Shown: positions 14,991-23,482, numbered from the stretch's first letter. The stretch is 48,706 nucleotides of DNA from Candidatus Staskawiczbacteria bacterium (GCA_026395295.1 JAPLYZ010000020.1:1-48706); one strand, 5' to 3'. Numbers and translations: made by a program. The notes: generated from the sequence alone by a model not told the origin.

Positions 14991-17531
14991 TTAGGCTTTT
15001 GAGGGCTTCCAGTAATGGAAATATACAAGTTTGACTATTTCGCTTGTTATAAAATAGGCGCCATTGAGCAAAAACACAATTAGCAATGGGATAATGGGCG
15101 GAGCCACAAAATGGAACCAGTTTTGCCCAATTTTTAAAAAGGGCAAAGCAACAACAAATATGGCATCTATTGCTGTAAGGAATATCAGCCAAAAACTTGG
15201 CCTTTTTGCTTTGTAAAAAAGCCCTTTTGTTCTAATAATATAAATAAGCAGAATCTCGGTTAAAATGCTTTCTATGTACCACAAGGTTTGGATGACTCCG
15301 GGCGACTGTTTGTAAAAAATTGAAAAAAAAATAAAATCAAATACTGTGCTGACCAGAGCCAAAGAAATAATTAGCGGCAAAACATTGTGAAGTTGATACA
15401 TTTTTGGCTTTCTCAACTCTTCGACATCCACGGAATCTGTGGCAACCGAAATCAACGGAAAATCTGACAAGATGTTTCCCAGCAAAATTTGCACCGGCAA
15501 CATAGGCAAAAAATCTATAAATAAAGAAATAACAGCAATTGAATAAAAATTCCCAAAGTTGCTTGCCAAGGCGCACTTTATGTATTTATTTATGTTGGCG
15601 AAAATCATTCTGCCATCTTTAATTCCATTAACAATCACTCTGAGATCTTTTTGCAAAAGAACAACATCTGAAGCATCTCTGGCAATATCTGATGCCTCAA
15701 CAACGGCAATTCCAACGTCGGCTGTTTTCAACGCCGGAGCATCATTGACTCCCTCGCCCATAAAACCAACCTCGTGTTTCTTTTGCAGAGATTTTATAAT
15801 TTTGTGTTTCATATCAGGAGATACTCTGGCAAAAACAATTTTTTCTTCACATGCGTCGTCAAACTCTTCTTGTGACAGCTCCTCTAATTCCTGCCCGGAA
15901 ATTAATTCTTCGGGCAATTCTGTCAGCCCGGTCCGCTTAGCCACATATCCTGCAACCTCTTTTGAATCTCCGGTAATAATTTTTATTCTGACTCCCAATT
16001 TCTTAGACAAATTCATTGCTTCCTTGGCAGTGGTTTTTATTGGATCTTCAAAAACAAAATACCCTAAAAATGTCAGCCCTTTTTCGTCTTCAGCTTTGAT
16101 GTCAATGGTTTTTGAACCAATTTTCTTAAAAGCCAAAGCTAAAACTCTCTTGCCTTCCCTGCCCTCTTTTTCTATATCTTCCTTTGTTTCTTTCCTGTCA
16201 AAATTACCGCTCATTCTGGAACAATTATTCAAAATAGACTCCGGAGCTCCCTTAACAATCAGAAATTTCTCACCACGCAAGGATTGGATCAAAAATGCAG
16301 ACCTCATTCTGTAAGAATCAAACGGCAGTTCTGAAATTATTTTAAATTTTTTCGACTCTCTTAAAATGTCTTCCGGAGCTCTCTGTAATAAAGCAGAATC
16401 AAACGGGTTTAAAAAATGTTTATATTCCGCCACGCTTAGCGTGGCAATTGGGACGCTTAGCGTCCCGTACAAAAAACATTTTTTCTTATCGGAAGAAACC
16501 GTTTTTTCCAAAGATAATTTGTTCTGCGTTAATGTTCCTGTTTTGTCAGCGCACAAAACTTCTATATTCCCTAAGTCTTCAATGGCAGACAGGCGTTTCA
16601 CAACCACGTTTTGCTTTGCCATTTTTAAGCTTCCCTCAGACAAAGCAAATGTTACCACAACCGGCAAAGCTTCGGGCAAAATGCTGACTATTAAAGCAAC
16701 AGAAAATAAAAGTATTTCCAATCCCACATTCAGACCTTTAATCAAGAGATTGGCGATCAAAATTAAAGTTATTGTTACGACAACAATTCTTAGAATTAAT
16801 TTACAGAAATATAAAATGCTTTTTTCGTAAGCGCTCTCTTTTTTTATCTCGGAAACCGTTTTTATAATAGTGCCGAAAACCGTGTCTTTTCCCGTGGAGA
16901 CAGCAATCCCCGTTGCTTTGCCCGATATTACAGAAGAGCCTGAAAAAATAATATTTTTTGCCTTAAAAATTTCTTTTTCTTCTCGGGCTAACGGATCTAT
17001 AACCTTAGAAACGGGGTTAGACTCTCCGGTGAGAACTGACTCATCTGCTAAAAAGTTTTGGACGCTTGTTACCCTCAAATCGGCGCAAACCTTATCGCCC
17101 GCCTCCAGCATAACAATATCCCCCGGAACTAAAAACTTTTCGTCAATAATTTCCTGCCTTGAATCTCTTAATACTTTAACCTTTTGCGGAATAAATTCCC
17201 TTAGAAGCGCTACCGCCTTTTCAGCTCGATATTCTTGAAAAAATCCGACAACAACGTTGATAATAATGAAAGCCAAAACCGCCAGACTGTCAACCAATTG
17301 GCCGATAAAAAAAGATATTACAGCTGCGGCTAAAAGCAAATAACAAAACGGAGATTTAAACTGCCTTATAAAAATGCTTAACGCGTTTGTATTTTTGACC
17401 TTCACCTCGTTCGGGCCGAATTTGGTCAAAGCAAAATTCGCCTGCTTTTTTGTGAGCCCGCTTTCGGAAGTTTTTAACAATTCCAAAACTTCTTTGACGC
17501 TTATGCTTGTATATTGTGAAAAGCTATTCAT
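14991..17531 (-). CDS. Cation-transporting P-type ATPase, MgtA-like
   Basis: An 846-residue P-type ATPase. It has a cation-ATPase N-terminal domain, TGES actuator loop (LTGESNPVSK), transmembrane 4 PEALP, phosphorylation site CADKTGTLTQNK, nucleotide-domain KGAPE, and hinge GEGVNDAPALK. The sequence after PEALP (VVVKRLSAIEDLGNIEVL) and the C-terminal LLGNILSDFPLISVATDSVDVEELRKP resemble MgtA/type III Mg-ATPases more than SERCA. Ion specificity is therefore inferred. A double palindrome inserts TLSVPIATLSVAEYK at about residue 355 in the N domain. Its stop of the upstream antiporter gene overlaps by four bases, so the two may serve divalent-cation homeostasis. Confidence 0.9.
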   Translation of the reverse strand: MNSFSQYTSISVKEVLELLKTSESGLTKKQANFALTKFGPNEVKVKNTNALSIFIRQFKSPFCYLLLAAAVISFFIGQLVDSLAVLAFIIINVVVGFFQEYRAEKAVALLREFIPQKVKVLRDSRQEIIDEKFLVPGDIVMLEAGDKVCADLRVTSVQNFLADESVLTGESNPVSKVIDPLAREEKEIFKAKNIIFSGSSVISGKATGIAVSTGKDTVFGTIIKTVSEIKKESAYEKSILYFCKLILRIVVVTITLILIANLLIKGLNVGLEILLFSVALIVSILPEALPVVVTFALSEGSLKMAKQNVVVKRLSAIEDLGNIEVLCADKTGTLTQNKLSLEKTVSSDKKKCFLYGTLSVPIATLSVAEYKHFLNPFDSALLQRAPEDILRESKKFKIISELPFDSYRMRSAFLIQSLRGEKFLIVKGAPESILNNCSRMSGNFDRKETKEDIEKEGREGKRVLALAFKKIGSKTIDIKAEDEKGLTFLGYFVFEDPIKTTAKEAMNLSKKLGVRIKIITGDSKEVAGYVAKRTGLTELPEELISGQELEELSQEEFDDACEEKIVFARVSPDMKHKIIKSLQKKHEVGFMGEGVNDAPALKTADVGIAVVEASDIARDASDVVLLQKDLRVIVNGIKDGRMIFANINKYIKCALASNFGNFYSIAVISLFIDFLPMLPVQILLGNILSDFPLISVATDSVDVEELRKPKMYQLHNVLPLIISLALVSTVFDFIFFSIFYKQSPGVIQTLWYIESILTEILLIYIIRTKGLFYKAKRPSFWLIFLTAIDAIFVVALPFLKIGQNWFHFVAPPIIPLLIVFLLNGAYFITSEIVKLVYFHYWKPSKA
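16429..16466. repeat. Tandem palindromes inside the P-type ATPase gene
   Basis: Two perfect 17-base palindromes, GCCACGCT-T-AGCGTGGC and GGGACGCT-T-AGCGTCCC, share the core ACGCTTAGCGT and are separated by AATT. Both are read through in frame. Confidence 0.85.
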
Positions 17532-18490
17532 CTAAATGGATAAAATATTTCTACCAAAAGAAACAAGATATAAATTGAAAGAAAAATTAACCCTTCCATC
17601 TTGGTAATTTTTCTGCCGGTTCTGATGAAAATAAGGAAAATTAAAGAAGCCACTACGGTAAATATTCTGGTTGTTAAAAATGGAGACATATCTTTAATTT
17701 CAAACGGAGAAATTAAAGCGACTATTCCCAAAACCAATGTGGCGCAAACTATGACTGAACCCATTAGATCTCCTAAAATCATCCAATTCTCTCCGCGTCG
17801 TGCGGAAATGATGGAAAAATAGGTTTCCGGAAAACAATTTCCCAAACCAACGATTAAAATGCCCACCAGCGAAAGCGAAATTCCAAGCTTGATGGAAAAA
17901 AATTGGGCCGAGCTTATAACAAAATAAGAAGCCAAAAGCAACAGCGCCAACAAAGCGATAATTTTGAAAATGTTAACAACGAAACTTTTAAATCCTTTAA
18001 CCGGATTTTTTGGCCGGCCGGCATAAACTTTTTTGAATCTTTCCTCTTTGGAAAAAAGCCACCAAGTATATAAAACAAACGCTCCTAAAAGTATAAGCCC
18101 GTCTCCCCTGTCCAGTTTGCCGTCCCAAACCAAAATTATTGGCAAGATGGCAATTGCCGATGTAAAAATTGCCGACTTTTGCACCATTTCGTTTTCAGCC
18201 GGCAAAAATTTTGAGCCAAAAAGCACTGCTATTGCCATAACCAGAGTCAGGTCAACCAAATTGCCTCCAACAATGTCGCCAAAAGATATTTGGGGCATAT
18301 GGCGCAGGGCGGCGCTGACGTCAACAAATAGGTTTGGCAGAGAAGCGGCGAATGCCATTACAAAAAAAGCAGTAACAAACTCTCTCCAACGCAAATATTT
18401 GGCAATATCAACCAGTGTTGCCACCAGTTTTGAGCTTAGCCATGAAAGAATGAATATTGATGCGATGAAAATTGCGATTTCAGTTGCCAT
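17528..18490 (-). CDS. Sodium/calcium exchanger family (CaCA) antiporter
   Basis: A 320-residue membrane protein with about ten helices and the two inverted alpha-repeats of the CaCA superfamily: AASLPNLFVDVSAAL...DIVGGNLVDLTLV, and GLGNCFPETYFSIISARRGE...LGDLMGSVIVCATLV. The acidic residue usually found in the first repeat (SLPE) is Asn here, while the second keeps PET. Ion selectivity may therefore differ from classical Na/Ca exchangers. The start overlaps nothing upstream (four bases from the permease stop), and its stop overlaps the P-ATPase start (ATGA). Confidence 0.88.
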   Translation of the reverse strand: MATEIAIFIASIFILSWLSSKLVATLVDIAKYLRWREFVTAFFVMAFAASLPNLFVDVSAALRHMPQISFGDIVGGNLVDLTLVMAIAVLFGSKFLPAENEMVQKSAIFTSAIAILPIILVWDGKLDRGDGLILLGAFVLYTWWLFSKEERFKKVYAGRPKNPVKGFKSFVVNIFKIIALLALLLLASYFVISSAQFFSIKLGISLSLVGILIVGLGNCFPETYFSIISARRGENWMILGDLMGSVIVCATLVLGIVALISPFEIKDMSPFLTTRIFTVVASLIFLIFIRTGRKITKMEGLIFLSIYILFLLVEIFYPFR

Positions 18491-18494
18491 AAAA

Positions 18495-19625
18495 CTATTT
18501 TATAAAATAAATAATTTCGTAAATTACTCCTAACAAAAACACTAAAGACAGGGGGTATATTATTATATTCTTGCCACCTATTTTTTTGTACATTAACAGA
18601 ACTAAAATTCCATCAATGCCCAGCAAAACTCCGCCCACAAAGGACAACAAAGGTATAAAAGATTTTAGCCCCAGCAAGAAGAGTATCATTGGCGGAAAAC
18701 ATGTCATTATAAAAGCCTGCCAATGCTTTATTTTCAAATCAAACATCAGGGTTTTCTTAAAAATAATTCCCTGGGTAATAAAGGCTGTAAAAGTGGCCAG
18801 GGCTCCTATTAAAAGAGAAATAAACACCAAAGCGCTCGGCAGAAAAGATTTTAAACCTTGCAAAGCAGTCGGGTCTGTTTGAGTTCCCGTTATTCCCAAT
18901 ATTAAAAGAACAAATAGAAAATAAAAAACTGAAACCGTTATGGTGGAAGCTGTGACTATTGTTTTTAATCTTTTTTTATTCGTACGCAACATTTCCTCCA
19001 CCTCGGGTATCAACCCAATTCCCCACAACGCAAACAACAGCGGACCGTATGGCAGAAAAACGTTTTGAAAATTGGAAATTAAAAATTGAAAATTACCGAA
19101 TATATTGCTGAGTTTTATTTGTGAGAAGCCTTCTACAAATATAAAAAATAAAGATAAAAAAAGCAAAGCGATTACCCAAAACTCCACCTTGGCAACTACC
19201 TTTATATCAAAATAAATTATCACGCTTGCTATTAGAAAATAAATAAAAATGTAGGTTAAAACACTCCCAGAAAATATGGGTTGGAAAACCGATGTTAAAA
19301 ATTGACCTCCTATTAGAATATAAACCAAAAGCACTCCAACAGTTCCAAAAATAACCGAAGCCGATGTAAAAAGTTTCGCCCATTTTCCCAAATAATACCC
19401 TACAAACCCGGGGAATCTTTTAAAATCTGGGGTCTTTAAACTTATCTGGCAAAATATAAGGTTTATGGCGACAACCAGCGCAGTCAAAACCAAGAAATAC
19501 AAAAGCATCAGCCAAATGCCGGTTTTCACGGCGACATAAGGCAGAGACAAAAAACCAACCCCAATCATTCCTCCAGAAAAAACCGCAATCGGATAAATAT
19601 AATTTTTTAGTACGTCTTTAAACAT
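18495..19625 (-). CDS. Aromatic/branched amino-acid permease-like transporter (APC superfamily)
   Basis: A 376-residue protein with about eleven membrane helices. The first helix contains the unwound GGMIGVGFLSLPYVAVK motif typical of the Trp/Tyr permease and AAAP families. Substrate is not deducible, but an amino acid is likely. It is the first gene of a three-gene run with the CaCA antiporter and the P-type ATPase, all spaced by four bases or less. The terminator at 19649-19672 lies upstream and separates it from the tRNA/GIY-YIG segment. Confidence 0.85.
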   Translation of the reverse strand: MFKDVLKNYIYPIAVFSGGMIGVGFLSLPYVAVKTGIWLMLLYFLVLTALVVAINLIFCQISLKTPDFKRFPGFVGYYLGKWAKLFTSASVIFGTVGVLLVYILIGGQFLTSVFQPIFSGSVLTYIFIYFLIASVIIYFDIKVVAKVEFWVIALLFLSLFFIFVEGFSQIKLSNIFGNFQFLISNFQNVFLPYGPLLFALWGIGLIPEVEEMLRTNKKRLKTIVTASTITVSVFYFLFVLLILGITGTQTDPTALQGLKSFLPSALVFISLLIGALATFTAFITQGIIFKKTLMFDLKIKHWQAFIMTCFPPMILFLLGLKSFIPLLSFVGGVLLGIDGILVLLMYKKIGGKNIIIYPLSLVFLLGVIYEIIYFIK

Positions 19626-19648
19626 TAATATATTTTACCATTAAAAAC

Positions 19649-19672
19649 AAAAACGAGCCAATGGCTCGTTTT
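19649..19672 (-). terminator. Terminator of the ftsI/tRNA-Glu transcript
   Basis: Stem AAACGAGCC-AAT-GGCTCGTTT with T residues on both sides, so it can work in either direction. It is separated from the tRNA by the GIY-YIG cassette, and before that insertion it would have followed the tRNA directly. Confidence 0.85.
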
Positions 19673-19677
19673 CCCAA

Positions 19678-19696
19678 GTGGTCCCAATGGGATTTG
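19678..19696 (+). repeat. 19-bp direct repeat, distal copy (tRNA-Glu 3'-end duplicate)
   Basis: GTGGTCCCAATGGGATTTG is identical to 19996-20014, the 3' part of the tRNA-Glu gene. Together they bound a 318-bp cassette, as attL/attR do around tRNA-integrated elements. Confidence 0.85.
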
Positions 19697-19735
19697 CCCA
19701 GTCATCCGACTGGGCATCAGGTCGTATGACCTGAT
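19696..19735. repeat. Two abutting 20-bp hairpins at the end of the GIY-YIG cassette
   Basis: GCCCAGTC-ATCC-GACTGGGC is followed directly by ATCAGGTC-GTAT-GACCTGAT. Each has a perfect 8-bp stem and a 4-base loop. The second overlaps the last codons of the GIY-YIG gene. They have no T-run, so they are more likely element ends or RNA-protecting structures than terminators. Confidence 0.8.
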
Positions 19736-19995
19736 GAACTATCTTGGAATTTTATCAAAACATCTCTCAATTGTTGTCTCAACAATCTTCTTCCTTCCGT
19801 TGTCTTTAAAAATTTCTCTCTTCTCGCCGCATCCGATTTCAATAAATACGCCTCATAACAAATAAGTTTGGGCTGTTTATTTTTTGTAGAAATAACATTA
19901 CCAAGTTTATGTTCTTGGATTCTTCTTTCCAATTCGCTTGTAAATCCTTTATAAATTTCCCCAGTATTTAATAACAAAAAATAAACATAATACAT
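19717..19995 (-). CDS. Small GIY-YIG endonuclease
   Basis: A 92-residue stand-alone GIY-YIG domain: YYVYFLL (GIY position), EIYKGFT (YIG position), ERRIQEH (catalytic Arg), and KSDAARREKFLKTTEGR. These domains cut DNA with a single metal ion. The start codon lies one base after the discriminator base of tRNA-Glu, and there is no ribosome site. The C-terminal SSSGHTT is written by a hairpin. A 19-bp duplication of the tRNA 3' end brackets the gene, so it is probably a minimal homing-type element. The catalytic Glu cannot be assigned with certainty. Confidence 0.85.
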   Translation of the reverse strand: MYYVYFLLLNTGEIYKGFTSELERRIQEHKLGNVISTKNKQPKLICYEAYLLKSDAARREKFLKTTEGRRLLRQQLRDVLIKFQDSSSGHTT

Positions 19996-20014
19996 GTGGT
20001 CCCAATGGGATTTG
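19996..20014 (+). repeat. 19-bp direct repeat, proximal copy (inside tRNA-Glu)
   Basis: Covers the T-loop 3' half, acceptor 3' strand, discriminator and one flanking base of tRNA-Glu; identical to 19678-19696. Confidence 0.85.
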
Positions 20015-20071
20015 AACCCATGTTACTTGCTTGAGAAGCAAATGTCCTAGACCAGGCTAGACGATGGGACC
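19997..20071 (-). tRNA. tRNA-Glu (anticodon CTC)
   Basis: Folded by eye: acceptor GGTCCCA/TGGGACC, D arm GTCTAGCCTGGTCTAGGAC, anticodon stem TTTGC/GCAAG (one G-U) with loop TTCTCAA giving anticodon CTC, and T arm ATGGG-TTCAAAT-CCCAT. The discriminator is A and CCA is not encoded. It begins four bases after the ftsI stop, so it is probably processed from the mraZ-rsmH-ftsL-ftsI transcript. Confidence 0.93.
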
Positions 20072-20075
20072 GCGT

Positions 20076-21794
20076 CTATTTAGCATTTATATCATAGTCG
20101 GGGGGAATTTGCCAATAATTAATTATGTAATTGGCTAATTGCTTGAAAACCGGCACCGCGGAAAGAGCGGACTTTGGAACTTTTGGATTGTCTAGCTTAA
20201 CTAAAATTAAAAACTGCGGATTGAAGGCCGGCCCATAGCCTACGAAGCTCTGGATAGTTTTGTCGGGCTCGTAACCCTTGCCGGTTTTTAAAGGAACCTG
20301 AGCTGTGCCCGTTTTTCCGGCCAAATAATAACCCGGAATTTTTGCCACGCTGTTAAAGCCCTTATCAACAACATTAACCAGCATAGAATTTAACTGAGTA
20401 ATCGTGTTTTGAGAAACAATTGGGTCAGAAATTTCCGGCTTTGTGCTGGTTTCTTCTTTACCGTTCACAATTTTATCAACTATATAGGGTTTCACCAATT
20501 TCCCGCCGTTGGCTATGGCGCAAAAACCTTTGGCGATTTGCATGGGAGTCAACTCAATTCCTTGTCCAAAAGCAGCTGTTGCAAAATTTATGTCCGGGCC
20601 CTTCTTCAAACTGTTATTGCCCGAATAAACCTCTCCCTGCAAATCAACTCCTGTTTTTGAAGTAAATCCAAATTTATCAATATAATTAAAAAATGTATCG
20701 TGCGGAATTTGCTGTTCGGCGAAAACTGCTCCTGTGTTAATTGAATTTTCCAAAACCTGAGTCATTGTTTGCTTACCATATTTTTCGTTATCAAAATTAT
20801 GAACCGAATACTGGCCGAAAGTCAAAACCCCTGTATCTGTATAAGTTGTGTCGGGAGTGATTTTACCCTCATTCAAAGCAGCCGCCATTGTAAACGGTTT
20901 CATAATAGACCCCGGCTCAAAAAGTTTTTGCGTGACAGAATTTTGGAAAACGTCCAAGTCAAATTCTTTTGAATATTGATTGAGGTCAAAACCGGGAAAG
21001 TTTGCTAAAGCAATAATCCTGCCGGTGTCAGGCTTCATAACTATTATCTGGCCCGAGTCAATGTCGTTTTTCTTTTGCTCTTGTCTTAGCAAAGCTTCTG
21101 CTTGAAACTGTATATTATAATCAATTGTCAAATAAATATCCGAACCGTCTAAAGGCACCTGGCTGTTGTTTGAAAAAATAAAACCCAAACCAGACCTGTC
21201 TTCCTGGATTCCGGATTTACCTCTTAAAATATCGTCGTAATACCCTTCTATTCCATATTGGCCCGAACCTTCGCCACCCAAAAATCCAACTGCTTGAGAA
21301 GCCATTTGCCCTTGCGGATAAAATCTTTCAGGCTCGTTTTGCCATGACAAACCTTTTAAATTCAGGGCTTTAACTTTTTTTAGATTATCGGAAGATAAGT
21401 TTTTTTCTATAACAACATACGATTCTGCGCCACTTAATTCTGAAAGAATCTGCTCTTGGGACTGGTTAATATTTTTGCTTAATATATCCGCGAAGGCTGT
21501 TTTGTCTGAAATGTTCTTCGGGTTTGCAGATATTGTCCAGCTGTCTTTGTTTATGGCTAAACTTTTTACTTCTCCTGACAACTTGTCGCCCTTTGTTTCC
21601 TGGCTATTTTCACAAAAAATTTGTCCCCTTGAACCCACGACGCTGTCAAAGGCCACCTGCTGACCCATGGCCTGCGCGCCGTAAAGCTTTCTCTCTAAAA
21701 TTTGCAGAAAAAATAGGCGGCTAATAATAGCTGCCCCAAAAATTAAAACTATGATTAAAATTATGTTTATGCGCCAATTAACCGGTTTCCTCAT
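20076..21794 (-). CDS. ftsI: Peptidoglycan D,D-transpeptidase (FtsI/PBP2-type)
   Basis: A 572-residue class B penicillin-binding protein with one N-terminal membrane helix, a dimerisation domain (including GSRGQIF) and a transpeptidase domain. The motifs are the nucleophile in EPGSIMKPF, SxN in ENSINTG, and KTG in LAGKTGTAQV. There is no PASTA domain. It cross-links septal peptidoglycan in the divisome. Position after mraZ, rsmH and the ftsL-like gene supports FtsI over an elongation PBP2. Start overlaps the ftsL stop by four bases. Confidence 0.95.
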   Translation of the reverse strand: MRKPVNWRINIILIIVLIFGAAIISRLFFLQILERKLYGAQAMGQQVAFDSVVGSRGQIFCENSQETKGDKLSGEVKSLAINKDSWTISANPKNISDKTAFADILSKNINQSQEQILSELSGAESYVVIEKNLSSDNLKKVKALNLKGLSWQNEPERFYPQGQMASQAVGFLGGEGSGQYGIEGYYDDILRGKSGIQEDRSGLGFIFSNNSQVPLDGSDIYLTIDYNIQFQAEALLRQEQKKNDIDSGQIIVMKPDTGRIIALANFPGFDLNQYSKEFDLDVFQNSVTQKLFEPGSIMKPFTMAAALNEGKITPDTTYTDTGVLTFGQYSVHNFDNEKYGKQTMTQVLENSINTGAVFAEQQIPHDTFFNYIDKFGFTSKTGVDLQGEVYSGNNSLKKGPDINFATAAFGQGIELTPMQIAKGFCAIANGGKLVKPYIVDKIVNGKEETSTKPEISDPIVSQNTITQLNSMLVNVVDKGFNSVAKIPGYYLAGKTGTAQVPLKTGKGYEPDKTIQSFVGYGPAFNPQFLILVKLDNPKVPKSALSAVPVFKQLANYIINYWQIPPDYDINAK

Positions 21795-22126
21795 TTTGTT
21801 TTGACTACGGCGACCGAACTATCCGAAATTCTTATATATTTTACTGAGGTGGTTTTTTGAAAATTTAATGCCTGTATTTTCTGCAAGGCCTGGCCTAAAA
21901 AGCTGTTCTCGGCGAATGATATTTCTAAATTTTTATTCTCGTCTGAAAGTTTTGTAATCTGTTTCTCGTAGCTGTTCATTAAGTAAGACCCTCGGGTCAA
22001 ATCATTTATCTGCCAAACGTAAAAAACCAACAAGAAAAAGCTGACTATAAATCCCAAAAGACAGGCTGTCTTCCAATTTATTGCCGGCAAATCTACAGAG
22101 GCGAAATTTAATGTTGCGGTAGTCAT
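21791..22126 (-). CDS. ftsL: FtsL-like divisome protein
   Basis: A 111-residue protein with one membrane helix (about 19-39: ACLLGFIVSFFLLVFYVW) followed by a short coiled coil (YEKQITKLSDENKNLEISF). FtsL is too diverged to identify by sequence alone, but the topology, length and position between rsmH and ftsI are those of ftsL. It would pair with a DivIC/FtsB-type partner and FtsQ in the periplasm-equivalent space. Name is inferred from synteny. Confidence 0.75.
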   Translation of the reverse strand: MTTATLNFASVDLPAINWKTACLLGFIVSFFLLVFYVWQINDLTRGSYLMNSYEKQITKLSDENKNLEISFAENSFLGQALQKIQALNFQKTTSVKYIRISDSSVAVVKTK

Positions 22127-22132
22127 TTTGTT

Positions 22133-23020
22133 TTAAATCTTTATTGCAACCCTAAGCTTTGCAGATCTTGATCTTGGATTTTTCCCAAGCTCATCTCGGC
22201 TTGCTGTTATGGGCTTTTTATTTAATATTCTCAATGTCTTTTTTTTACTTTCACTTGCGAAAAAGTTTTTGACAATTCTGTCCTCTAAAGAATGAAATGA
22301 TATAACCGCCAATCTTCCTTCCGGCGCCAGCAGAGAAACTGCCTGTGGCAAAACCCTTTTTATGCTTTCTAATTCATCGTTAACCGCAATTCTCAAAGCC
22401 TGAAAGGTTCGGGTTGCATAGTGAATCTTCCCTCGCCAATATGCCGATGGCGTTGCGTCTTTTATGGTTTCTATAAGTTGAAATGTGGTTTTTATCCTTC
22501 CTAATTTTCTTTGTTCTACTATGTTTTTGGCAATTTTTCTGGAAAATTTTTCTTCGCCGTAGTTTGTTAAAATTTCCTCAATTTTTTCTTCCGGCCACTC
22601 ATTAACAATTTTTTCTGCAGTTAAGTAACCTGTCTCGTCGTTGTATCTCATGTCTAAACCCTGGTCCACTTTGAAAGAAAATCCTTTGTGTGTGCCTTCC
22701 AGTTGAGCCGATGACATTCCTAAATCTAGAAGAACTCCGTTAACCTGACCAAGATTTTTCCTTTCAACAATCTCTGTGATGTTTGTATAGGAATCATTAG
22801 TTAAAATTATCCTGTCCTTGAATTGAACGTTCAGCCATTGGCTTGCCACAATTTGTTGAGGGTCGAGGTCAATTCCCAATAATTTTCCGTTTGGCCCGTT
22901 TTTTGAAAGTATATCCTCTGAGTGCCCGCCCTCGCCTATCGTGCAATCAACAAAATTTTCATTTGGCTTTGGGTCTAAATATTCTAAAACTTCTTTTTTA
23001 AGTACGGCTGTGTGAATCAT
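22133..23020 (-). CDS. rsmH: 16S rRNA (cytosine-N4) methyltransferase RsmH
   Basis: A 295-residue SAM-dependent methyltransferase acting on C1402 of 16S rRNA. It shows the N-terminal HTAVLKKEVLEYLDP, SAM motif VDCTIGEGGHSEDIL, LLDLGMSSAQL, FSFKVDQGLDMRY and the C-terminal VISFHSLEDRIVKNFF and NPRSRSAKLRVA. Length and motifs are standard. It starts two bases after mraZ and is the second gene of the dcw operon. Confidence 0.97.
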   Translation of the reverse strand: MIHTAVLKKEVLEYLDPKPNENFVDCTIGEGGHSEDILSKNGPNGKLLGIDLDPQQIVASQWLNVQFKDRIILTNDSYTNITEIVERKNLGQVNGVLLDLGMSSAQLEGTHKGFSFKVDQGLDMRYNDETGYLTAEKIVNEWPEEKIEEILTNYGEEKFSRKIAKNIVEQRKLGRIKTTFQLIETIKDATPSAYWRGKIHYATRTFQALRIAVNDELESIKRVLPQAVSLLAPEGRLAVISFHSLEDRIVKNFFASESKKKTLRILNKKPITASRDELGKNPRSRSAKLRVAIKI

Positions 23021-23022
23021 TT

Positions 23023-23454
23023 TTAAATTCCGAAATTTCCTAATTTTGAAACAATTTCTTCCACCCCTTTTTCCGCGGTCTTTCTATAAGAATCCCATTT
23101 CTCTGAATCCCATATTTCCAAACGGTTTGACAGTCCGCAGATGACTACGTTTTTTTTAAGGGTGGCGTAATTTTTTAAATAATCGGGAACTAATATCCTA
23201 CCCAATTTGTCTAAGACCACCTCCATGGCTCCTGCCAGCATAATTCTTGCAAAAGATCTTGCTTCTGTTTGAGAAATCGGCAGGTTGCCTAATTTCCCGG
23301 CCATTACTTCCCACTCTTTTTGCGTGTAAACAACCAGGCAATTTTCTACTCCTTTTGTTATTATTACTTTGTCTCCAAGCTCGCCCCTGAATTTGGCAGG
23401 CAGAGCTAAGCGTTTTTTAATATCAATTGTATGCTCGTATTGTCCAATCAACAT
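23023..23454 (-). CDS. mraZ: Transcriptional regulator MraZ
   Basis: A 143-residue protein with two AbrB-like half-domains: YEHTIDIKKRLALPAKFRGEL and AMEVVLDKLGRILVPDYLK. MraZ forms ring oligomers and binds TGGG-type direct repeats upstream of its own operon, repressing dcw genes. Exactly such repeats are present upstream (23483-23533), so autoregulation is very likely. It is first in mraZ-rsmH-ftsL-ftsI. Confidence 0.96.
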   Translation of the reverse strand: MLIGQYEHTIDIKKRLALPAKFRGELGDKVIITKGVENCLVVYTQKEWEVMAGKLGNLPISQTEARSFARIMLAGAMEVVLDKLGRILVPDYLKNYATLKKNVVICGLSNRLEIWDSEKWDSYRKTAEKGVEEIVSKLGNFGI

Positions 23455-23482
23455 AATATAAAGTTATACACTTGTTTTGGCA

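Noticed and set aside
15559-16314. 251-aa plus-strand ORF
   Set aside because: It lies fully antisense to the P-type ATPase core, has a Ser/Thr-rich low-complexity translation and no family motif; a shadow frame.
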